A DNA stretch of 13,380 nucleotides from an uncultured Actinomycetes bacterium. Its GTDB lineage: Bacteria; Actinomycetota; Aquicultoria; CAJVYJ01. The DNA lies in assembly GCA_913009475.1 (NCBI GenBank), contig CAJVYJ010000033.1:1-13380 (forward strand), read 5' to 3'. The notes under the pieces are model-generated. The model saw only the letters and a list, made by a program, of their open reading frames with translations. It made no database searches and was not told the DNA's origin. Shown piece after piece: positions 1 to 6,954 of this stretch; the first letter of the stretch is position 1, and every line of letters starts with the position of its first letter. Both the position numbers and the translations under genes were made by a program.

Positions 1-2994
1 AATTTACAGATAGAACCTTTAAAAAAACAAGCTCGGACGGCGGCTGTCTACAATGAGATTACTGAGGAGCTGGCGGAGGAAGAAGTCAATTACTACGTAA
101 GTAAACTACGTTCCTACCAAACAGACTGGGATAAACTAAAAGCCAAGATAATCGAGGTCGATTGTAAAATCGAGGAGATGAAAGATAGATTAGATTTGCA
201 AAAGAAGAATATCGCCGACTGCGAAGCGGAATTAGAATCAAGACTGAAAATAGATAGCAATGCAGGTAATAATCTTCGAAAGTTTGCGGGTATAAAGGAG
301 CAAATCAAAAGCGGTTTGCTGCTGTTGCAAGAGAAAAAACGAAATCTAGAGGAACGATTAAGTGATTTGCGGGATATTTTTAATGAGATAAACGCGGATG
401 AAAGAATAAAGTCAACAGAGCTCGCTCGGAGTCATGAGGCGATATCCGCCTCTGACAGCCGGCTTAACGCTCTTCATGAAAAATTAGTTCAGGCCGAAAT
501 TACGGCTGAGAGACTGAAAGAAAACGGAAGCTTGCTGGCGGAAAAATATGATGAGGTCTACAAGAGGCTAAATTCGCATCTAAGTACTATAAAAAAAGAG
601 AGAGAAATATTAAATAAAGACGAGTCGGTTATATCCGCCGGTGGGGAGCAAGTCAAGTTTTTGGCGGCCCAGCTGGAAAAGATCAGTTCGCGGTTGGAAA
701 GTATGGCCGCGGCCAGAGATTCAGTAGACGCTGAGATCCTGTCTTTAAAAGATGAGTGGATGCCCCTAACTAAAGAAATCGCCGATAGACAGATTAAAAT
801 CGATAATCTTGGAGATATTGTCGAGGCTAAGCAAAAGGAGCTTGACGCTCTAACCGTAAAGAAAGACGGCCTTAGCGCGAGAATAACCGTTCTTAAGGGC
901 ATGTCGAATGATTTGCGTGATTCTGTGGGCATAGGGAACGGATTATTAAAAGATAAAAATAATTTTCCCGCTTTGTTGGGTCCGCTCTTTGAGCTTATAA
1001 AAGTAAAACCAAAATATGAGACGGCAATCGAGTCCGCTTTGTCGTATGATTTATATTCTTTAGTCGCTGACGATATGGCAGCGGCCAAACGGATATTTGC
1101 ATCGATTCATGAGCATGAAGATGGTTTTATTTCTCTGGTTTTAACCGACTATCAGAATGATGAGGTGAGGAGTGAGCCCAATATAAGCTGGGCGATTCCC
1201 GCTATGGAGGTAGTCGGATGCCCCCAAAAAATAAATCCGGCCCTCACGGCTTTATTAGGGCGCGTATATATAGTAAATTCCCTCGATATTCTATTTAACA
1301 ATATTAACGAATCAGCGGCTGAATATGATTTTGTCACTCTTAATGGTGATCTTCTAACCGCTCACGGCAGTCTGCGACACGGTGTATTTACTCAAAATAA
1401 ATCGGGTGCCATTAGTTGTTTAAGAGAAACGGCTGAGTTGGAAGCAGAAGAGATAAGAATAGAACGGAAGTCGATAAAGATCAGCCGGATATTGGAAGAC
1501 GATCGTTTTAATTTAAAAAAAGAGCAAAATTATGTTTTAAAGCTTTCCACCAGGGCTCAAGCTATTGAGAGAGAGTTGGCCGAGATGGAAATCGGTCGTA
1601 GGCATCTAGCCGATGATGAGGATACTTTAAGGTTGCAGAAGCAAGAATTGGCGGCGCAGATATCCGGGCGGGAAGTTGATATTGAGAAACAAAATACCAA
1701 TAAAAAAGCCAAATCATTAACTATAGATAAGGATGAAGACACGGTTAGAGTTCTGGAAAAAGAATTGCGCACCTTAAGGAAGAGCCTTGATAAGCACCAA
1801 GAGGATGAGCGGAAATCAATGACTGAATTAGGAGCCCTGCAAGTCGAATCGGCTTCGTTAACGGAACGCGGACTTTATTTAAAGCAGAAAGCTTCCGCGC
1901 TGGTGTCTGAGATCGATAAGAATAAAAAGATGTTGGCTCTAAACGAAAAAACTAAAGTTAATTTGGAAGCCATGAAACTGTGGGTCGTACCAGTGGAACA
2001 GGTCTACGCTCAATTGTCACGGGCGACTGATTATTGGCTGGATAACTTAAAGAAACAAGATGAAAAAGCGGCGCAAATCAGTAAAGATATCAGAGACAGA
2101 TTGCATTCGGCGCGCAATAATATTGAGATATTGCGTGAAAAGTTAGACTTGATCCAGAATAAAAAAAGAGATATTCAGGTTAAACAAGCACGCATGGAGA
2201 CGTTGGTCCGGGAGAGCGCGGATTATCTTGTCAATGAGCTGAAAATACCATTGGAGACGGCTTTAAAAGCTGACGATGAAAGCCGGAGTATCGGTGAGTT
2301 AAGGAGATTAGTAAATAATTTAAAATCTCAATTAAAAAGCTTGGGCTTAGTTAATCCCGGCGCGCTTGATGAATATAAGCGCTTGGATGAGCGCCGCATA
2401 TTTTTAGATAAACAAATCAAAGATCTGCGGGCGAGCCGCTCGGCTTTAGAAAAAGTCATTAGCGCCATTGAGCGAAAAATTACCGAGAGGTTCTTGCGGA
2501 CATTCGCTAAAGTCAACGAAAATTTTAAAAAAGTTTTCGGCCGGCTCTTTCCCGGTGGCGAGGTGCAGTTGATATTAACCGCAGCCGATGATGCGGGCGA
2601 AGCCGGAATCGAGATCGAGGCGCAGCCTCGCGGCAAGACCCTACAATCGCTTAACTTGCTTTCAGGCGGTGAAAAGTCATTAGTGGGGTTGGCCTTATTA
2701 TTTGCCTTTTTTTACACCAGGCCCAGCCCTTTTTATATTCTGGATGAAGTTGAAGCCGCGTTGGACGATATTAATATCCAGCGCTTTATTGGCTTGATAA
2801 ATGAGCTTAAATACAGCGCCCAGTTTCTGATAATCACCCATCAGCGCCGAACTATGGAAATCGCGGATTCGCTCTATGGCGTATCAATGCAAGCTGACGG
2901 CGTATCGAAACTGGTTTCGCAAAAGTTAGACGAAGGAGACAATGCTACAGAAGAAAAAGTCAAAGTTGTTAAAACGGTTGAGGTCGGGTCTTAG
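1..2994 (+). CDS. smc: Chromosome partition protein SMC, 5'-truncated by window edge
   Basis: SMC is a homodimeric ABC-type ATPase that loads on DNA with ScpA/ScpB and compacts and separates sister chromosomes. The frame is open from base 1, so the gene starts outside the window and 997 codons remain. A full SMC is about 1150-1200 residues; the missing part is the N-terminal head with Walker A. Visible in order are a first coiled coil (about residues 1-310), the hinge (about 320-460, from FPALLGPLFE to LNGDLLTAHG), a second long coiled coil, and the C-terminal head. The head has the LGLVNPGALDEY motif near residue 781, the ABC signature LSGGEK (bases 2659-2676), Walker B FYILDEVEAALDD with Asp at 2743 and Glu at 2746, and the switch ITHQRR. 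The first in-frame ATG at 178 is not the real start, because coding similarity (LEPLKKQA-like head/coil boundary) continues upstream. Its 3' end overlaps ftsY by 53 bases. Family assignment is very secure. Confidence 0.96.
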   Translation, partial: NLQIEPLKKQARTAAVYNEITEELAEEEVNYYVSKLRSYQTDWDKLKAKIIEVDCKIEEMKDRLDLQKKNIADCEAELESRLKIDSNAGNNLRKFAGIKEQIKSGLLLLQEKKRNLEERLSDLRDIFNEINADERIKSTELARSHEAISASDSRLNALHEKLVQAEITAERLKENGSLLAEKYDEVYKRLNSHLSTIKKEREILNKDESVISAGGEQVKFLAAQLEKISSRLESMAAARDSVDAEILSLKDEWMPLTKEIADRQIKIDNLGDIVEAKQKELDALTVKKDGLSARITVLKGMSNDLRDSVGIGNGLLKDKNNFPALLGPLFELIKVKPKYETAIESALSYDLYSLVADDMAAAKRIFASIHEHEDGFISLVLTDYQNDEVRSEPNISWAIPAMEVVGCPQKINPALTALLGRVYIVNSLDILFNNINESAAEYDFVTLNGDLLTAHGSLRHGVFTQNKSGAISCLRETAELEAEEIRIERKSIKISRILEDDRFNLKKEQNYVLKLSTRAQAIERELAEMEIGRRHLADDEDTLRLQKQELAAQISGREVDIEKQNTNKKAKSLTIDKDEDTVRVLEKELRTLRKSLDKHQEDERKSMTELGALQVESASLTERGLYLKQKASALVSEIDKNKKMLALNEKTKVNLEAMKLWVVPVEQVYAQLSRATDYWLDNLKKQDEKAAQISKDIRDRLHSARNNIEILREKLDLIQNKKRDIQVKQARMETLVRESADYLVNELKIPLETALKADDESRSIGELRRLVNNLKSQLKSLGLVNPGALDEYKRLDERRIFLDKQIKDLRASRSALEKVISAIERKITERFLRTFAKVNENFKKVFGRLFPGGEVQLILTAADDAGEAGIEIEAQPRGKTLQSLNLLSGGEKSLVGLALLFAFFYTRPSPFYILDEVEAALDDINIQRFIGLINELKYSAQFLIITHQRRTMEIADSLYGVSMQADGVSKLVSQKLDEGDNATEEKVKVVKTVEVGS

Positions 2995-3871
2995 CAAATC
3001 AAGAACCAACCTATCGTATCAGATAAAAAACGTTTTTCAGCGGGAAAAGATAACCGATGAGGTCTGGGATGACTTGGAAGCCATCTTAATCGGCGCTGAC
3101 ATTGGTATGGATGCCACATTGGCTATTGTCGACGATCTAAAAAAACAGATAAAAACAGAGCATATATTTGATCCGGGCGAGTTAAAAGAGTTTTTAAAAA
3201 AAGAGCTTATCAAAGAGTTAAATACTTGTCCCAATAAGATTAATCCATCCAATTTGGGTGATATATCCATCATATTGATGGTAGGGGTCAACGGTACCGG
3301 TAAAACTACTTCGATTGGGAAGTTGGCCGCGCAATTAAGAGGCGAAGGCAAGTCCGTGACTCTGGTAGCGGCTGATACATTTAGGGCCGCGGCTATCGAA
3401 CAGCTGCAAAAATGGGCGGAGAGGTCGGGAAGTAATTTTATCAAGCATCAACGGGGGGCGGACGCGGCGGCTGTGGTTTTTGACGCTATTCAGTCGTTGC
3501 GGGCTAAAGGGAGCGGCGTAAATATTGTCGATACCGCCGGTAGATTGCATACCTATGTTAATTTAATGGAAGAATTAAAAAAGATAAAGCGAGTAACGCT
3601 GCGTGAGGCTGACGGTATTCCGGTGCTGACGTTATTGGTAATAGACGCGACGACCGGACAGAACGGTATTGTGCAGGCCAAGGCTTTTCATGAGGCGCTG
3701 GGCTTGGATGGTTTAATACTAACCAAACTCGACGGTACGGCTAAAGGCGGAATCGCCATAGCCATACAACAACAGCTGGGAGTGCCTATTACTATGATAG
3801 GTTTTGGGGAAGAGATAGATGACATGGGTCCGTTTAAGGCGGAAGACTTTGTTGAAGCCTTGCTGGATTAA
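2942..3871 (+). CDS. ftsY: Signal recognition particle receptor FtsY
   Basis: FtsY is the GTPase receptor at the inner membrane that docks the SRP-ribosome complex and hands membrane proteins to SecYEG. The 309-residue protein has the complete NG domain. The N-domain helices cover about residues 5-95 (RLRSGLSKSRTNL is the usual FtsY opening). The GTPase motifs follow: G1 GVNGTGKTT (115-123), DTFRAAA (145-151), G3 DTAGR (197-201), G4 TKLD (261-264) and the closing GFGEEIDDMGPF (287-298), ending FVEALL. There is no long acidic A domain, as in many compact bacterial FtsY proteins. The ATG at 2942 lies inside the smc 3' end. It is preceded by AAGGAG at 2933-2938, only 3 bases upstream, which is tight; an alternative TTG at 2966 exists but would remove conserved N-terminal residues. 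The smc-ftsY order is common in bacteria and, with the overlap, suggests co-transcription and translational coupling. Confidence 0.96.
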   Translation: MLQKKKSKLLKRLRSGLSKSRTNLSYQIKNVFQREKITDEVWDDLEAILIGADIGMDATLAIVDDLKKQIKTEHIFDPGELKEFLKKELIKELNTCPNKINPSNLGDISIILMVGVNGTGKTTSIGKLAAQLRGEGKSVTLVAADTFRAAAIEQLQKWAERSGSNFIKHQRGADAAAVVFDAIQSLRAKGSGVNIVDTAGRLHTYVNLMEELKKIKRVTLREADGIPVLTLLVIDATTGQNGIVQAKAFHEALGLDGLILTKLDGTAKGGIAIAIQQQLGVPITMIGFGEEIDDMGPFKAEDFVEALLD

Positions 3872-3925
3872 TTGTTAGAAATGATCTTGGATCAGATAAG
3901 CTAAATATAATTGAGGTTGTTAACG

Positions 3926-4375
3926 ATGAAGGTATTTCTTGGAACTGACCACGCCGGCTATAACTTAAAAGAAAAAATTAAAACATGGCTTGCTGATTGG
4001 GGGATTGATTATGATGATGTCGGCGCTCACGAATTCAATCCGGATGATGACTATCCTGATTTCATTGTTTTAGCGGCTAAAAGAGTAGCCGAAAACTTGA
4101 ATGAGAACAAAGGGATAGTGCTTGGCCATTCCGGACAAGGGGAAGCGATTGCGGCCAATAAGATCAAAGGCATTAGGGCTATTGTTTATTATGGGGGCAC
4201 TAAGGATATTATTATATTATCAAGGCAACATAACAATGCCAATGTTTTATCTTTAGGAGCGGCTTTTTTAGAGGAACAGGAAGCGAAAGATGCCATAAAA
4301 TTATGGTTAAATACGCCTTTTAGCGGTGACAGACGACATATCAGGCGCATAAAAAAGATTGACAATATTAGCTGA
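3926..4375 (+). CDS. rpiB: Ribose-5-phosphate isomerase B (RpiB/LacAB family)
   Basis: RpiB interconverts ribose 5-phosphate and ribulose 5-phosphate, linking the oxidative pentose phosphate branch to nucleotide synthesis. The 149-residue protein starts FLGTDHAGYNLK (Asp8, His9), the phosphate and ring-opening region of the family. It has SGQGEAIAANK at 69-79 and the QHNNANVL motif at 101-108. The catalytic Cys of the E. coli type (CGTGIG) is replaced by Gly67, while Glu73 sits where mycobacterial RpiB carries its catalytic Glu. This is therefore the Glu-type active site. The ATG at 3926 is preferred over the in-frame TTG at 3911 because the protein family begins here and GAGG (3913-3916) lies 9 bases upstream. 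It follows ftsY by 54 bases and precedes zwf-gnd by 73 bases. Some relatives act on galactose or allose phosphates; the pentose phosphate neighbours favour ribose phosphate. Confidence 0.93.
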   Translation: MKVFLGTDHAGYNLKEKIKTWLADWGIDYDDVGAHEFNPDDDYPDFIVLAAKRVAENLNENKGIVLGHSGQGEAIAANKIKGIRAIVYYGGTKDIIILSRQHNNANVLSLGAAFLEEQEAKDAIKLWLNTPFSGDRRHIRRIKKIDNIS

Positions 4376-4389
4376 TCTAACTGTAAAAT
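4359..4389 (+). promoter_or_regulatory. Candidate sigma-70-type promoter for zwf-gnd
   Basis: A perfect TTGACA (4359-4364) at the end of rpiB is followed by TAAAAT (4384-4389) with a 19-base spacer, or by TGTAAA (4382-4387) with a 17-base spacer. It points at the zwf-gnd start at 4449, leaving a leader of about 55 bases that includes GAGGAG (4432-4437). This is a motif match only; the AT-rich background makes chance matches likely. Confidence 0.3.
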
Positions 4390-4448
4390 CTGATTTTATC
4401 GGGAAAATCTGAAGTTAATCATAGCAATAATGAGGAGTTAAGGTTTAT

Positions 4449-6830
4449 ATGAAGCGGCAGAATAAAAAAATATATATTCCTACGATTTATGTTGTTTTTG
4501 GGGTTACCGGCGATCTTTTTAGGCGTAAAGTTGCACCGGCCCTTTATCATTTGTATGTCCGCAAGCAATGGCCACAGCTATTTTCCGTAGTCGGCTACGC
4601 TCGGAGAAATATCTCTGACACTGCTTTTAAGAAGTCAATTGAAGAATCAGTAAATGAACATTTGGGTATAGATAAACATTTGCCGGATGATTTTCTTTCC
4701 GCTTTCTCTTATCAACAGGGCAATTTTGAATATATTGATGATTACAAGGTATTAGCGCGGAGATTAGGTAAAATCGATGAGATGTGGAAGATTTGTTCAA
4801 ATAAACTTTTTCATCTGGCTGTTCCGCCCAAATACAATGAGAAGATATTTTATAACCTGTCTGATTCGGGACTGACAATACCCTGTGGTTCTGACGAAGG
4901 TTGGACGCGTGTACTGGTGGAAAAGCCCTTCGGTAAAAACTTGAAGGAAGCGCGGGACCTTGATCACTTGCTGGGAAAACTTTTTAAAGAAGAGCAGATA
5001 TATCGTATCGATCATTATCTGGCTAAAGAATTACTGCAAAATATATTGGCTTTTCGCTTTGCCAATAACCTGTTGGAAGATATCTGGAATAATGAGTATG
5101 TTGAGAAAATCGAGGTAAAGCTGTTAGAAAATATAGATATTGAGGGTAGGGGCAATTTTTATGATGGTGTGGGCGCGCTGCTGGATATTGGACAAAATCA
5201 TTTATTACAGATGTTGGCGCTCGCGACTATGGAAAACCCGGTCAGGTTTTTACCGGAATCAATCAGAGAACAGAGAAAACTATTGTTGCAAGAGTTAAAG
5301 AAATTGACGTTAAAAGAAGTTAAAACCGACACTATTCGCGGCCAGTATAAAGGTTATCTAAAGGAAAAAGGAGTGCGGCCGGGTTCGACTACGGAGACTT
5401 ACTTCAAGATAAAAGCTTATATAGATTCTCCGCGCTGGGAAGGCGTTCCCATCTATATTGAAGGTGGTAAAAAAATCCCGAAAGCGCAAAAAGAGGTCAA
5501 GATAACGTTCGCACATCCGGCCTTTCACCTTTTGCTTGAAGATAGAGACAATTATTTTAAAAATACGGTTTGTTTTCGTCTCCAACCCAAGCCGGGCATA
5601 GCCATACAGTTCTGGTCCAAGAAGCCCGGAGCCAAAATGAAGTTAGAAAAAAAACTGTTATCGTTTAAGTATAAAGACGTTAAACAAGAGGAAGAGAGCC
5701 ATCTGGACGAATATGCGAAATTGCTCTTGGATTGTATAAACGGTGATCAGTCCTTATTTCTCTCCAGCAGTGAGGCCTTGTCGGGCTGGAAGTTCATTGA
5801 CTCCATAATTACCGGCTGGGAGAGAGAGATGGTTCCGTTGGTCAAGTATGACCAAGATGAGAGTTTTTATGAATTTTCTCAAACCATTGAAAAACATGAG
5901 ACAAAATCAGTGACAATGAATAAAGAGATAGGGATAGTAGGTCTGGGTAAGATGGGCGCCAATATCGCTCGGCAATTAATCGACGAGGATTGGCGCGTGG
6001 TTGGTTTTAATCGGACTGCGTCCGTGACGAAAAAGATGGAGTCGGAGGGTCTTAACGGTGTCTATAATTTAGCGGAATTGGTAAGTTCGTTGACCGCCCC
6101 CCGAGTTATTTGGATAATGTTGCCGGCGGGCAAGCCTGTCGATGATATTATTTTCGGCGCCGGCGGTTTGGCCGACCTGCTAAGTAAAAAAGATATTATT
6201 ATCGACGCTGGAAATTCATTTTATAAAGATTCAATTCGCAGGCATCAAGAGTTAAGAAAATATGGAATCAACTTTGTTGACATTGGTGTATCAGGCGGTC
6301 CTGAGGGCGCTCGTCATGGCGCTTGCTTGATGGTCGGCGGCGATAGAAGACATTATAATTATCTTAAACCGTTGTTTAGAGATACTACTGTTCCCAGAGG
6401 ATATCAATTTTTTAAGGGCAGCGGCGCCGGCCACTTTGTAAAAATGGTCCATAACGGCATTGAGTACGGCATGATGCAAGCTATTGCCGAAGGCTTTAAT
6501 GTGATGAAAAGATCGGATTTCAATCTCAACTTGATTGAAGTCGCGGATGTTTATAACCATGGCAGCGTTATTGAGGCCAGTTTAATGGGTTGGCTCAAGA
6601 ACGCGCTTAAACTTTACGGCCAAGATTTGAAGAAAGTCTCGGGAATTGTTAAGCACACCGGCGAAGGGGAATGGACTGTTAAAACAGCCAAAGAGCTAAA
6701 AACAGACGCCAAAAATATTGAGCAGGCATTTAAATTTAGGGTCGACTCGGTAAATTTAAACGGTTCCAATTATACCGGAAAATTATTGACGGCCATCAGA
6801 GATCAGTTTGGCGGACACGGCATTAAGTAA
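4449..6830 (+). CDS. Glucose-6-phosphate dehydrogenase / 6-phosphogluconate dehydrogenase fusion (Zwf-Gnd)
   Basis: One uninterrupted 793-codon frame holds two oxidative pentose phosphate enzymes. Residues 1 to about 475 are Zwf: nucleotide motif GVTGDLFRRK (18-27), VEKPFGKN (157-164), active-site RIDHYLAKE (186-194), and GALLDIGQNHLLQ (242-254) with the expected catalytic His251. It oxidises glucose 6-phosphate to the lactone. Residues 490-793 are a full short-type (about 304-residue) Gnd: GLGKMG, then NRT at Gnd positions 32-34 (the NADP 2'-phosphate contact in sheep 6PGDH, so NADP+ is expected), SGGPEGARHG, and GHFVKMVHNGIEYG with catalytic Lys176 and Glu183. It yields ribulose 5-phosphate, CO2 and NADPH. 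The linker (about 476-489) is short and polar. Gnd residue 1 is an ATG at 5916 without a convincing ribosome site, which favours a real fusion. GAGGAG (4432-4437) and AAGG (4440-4443) precede the 4449 start. No 6-phosphogluconolactonase domain is present. A sequencing error hiding a stop between the two genes is the main alternative. Confidence 0.93.
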   Translation: MKRQNKKIYIPTIYVVFGVTGDLFRRKVAPALYHLYVRKQWPQLFSVVGYARRNISDTAFKKSIEESVNEHLGIDKHLPDDFLSAFSYQQGNFEYIDDYKVLARRLGKIDEMWKICSNKLFHLAVPPKYNEKIFYNLSDSGLTIPCGSDEGWTRVLVEKPFGKNLKEARDLDHLLGKLFKEEQIYRIDHYLAKELLQNILAFRFANNLLEDIWNNEYVEKIEVKLLENIDIEGRGNFYDGVGALLDIGQNHLLQMLALATMENPVRFLPESIREQRKLLLQELKKLTLKEVKTDTIRGQYKGYLKEKGVRPGSTTETYFKIKAYIDSPRWEGVPIYIEGGKKIPKAQKEVKITFAHPAFHLLLEDRDNYFKNTVCFRLQPKPGIAIQFWSKKPGAKMKLEKKLLSFKYKDVKQEEESHLDEYAKLLLDCINGDQSLFLSSSEALSGWKFIDSIITGWEREMVPLVKYDQDESFYEFSQTIEKHETKSVTMNKEIGIVGLGKMGANIARQLIDEDWRVVGFNRTASVTKKMESEGLNGVYNLAELVSSLTAPRVIWIMLPAGKPVDDIIFGAGGLADLLSKKDIIIDAGNSFYKDSIRRHQELRKYGINFVDIGVSGGPEGARHGACLMVGGDRRHYNYLKPLFRDTTVPRGYQFFKGSGAGHFVKMVHNGIEYGMMQAIAEGFNVMKRSDFNLNLIEVADVYNHGSVIEASLMGWLKNALKLYGQDLKKVSGIVKHTGEGEWTVKTAKELKTDAKNIEQAFKFRVDSVNLNGSNYTGKLLTAIRDQFGGHGIK

Positions 6831-6846
6831 GGTGCCGTATAGGGAA

Positions 6847-6890
6847 GTCTAAAGTCTAGAGTCTAGAGTCTAGAGTCTAAATAAAGTCTA
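6847..6890. repeat. Heptanucleotide tandem repeat (GTCTAGA-type)
   Basis: The pentamer GTCTA recurs at 6847, 6854, 6861, 6868 and 6875 with an exact 7-base period, and once more at 6886 after an 11-base step. The repeat lies in the 124-base gap between zwf-gnd and the transketolase gene. It is a simple-sequence array that could slip during replication. No role is evident; it ends more than 50 bases before the next ribosome site. Confidence 0.85.
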
Positions 6891-6954
6891 GAGGCTTGAA
6901 GCTAAAAAAATAAAAATTTCACGATGCGGGAAGAAGTATTTATAAGGAGCATTA

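Noticed and set aside
558..1088. - strand 176-codon frame within smc
   Set aside because: It is entirely antisense to the well-supported smc coiled coil and hinge, with serine-rich, shadow-like composition.
3906..3911. Perfect TATAAT just before rpiB
   Set aside because: Transcription from it would start at about 3918, after the ribosome site at 3913-3916, and no -35 is visible; it is likely a chance match.
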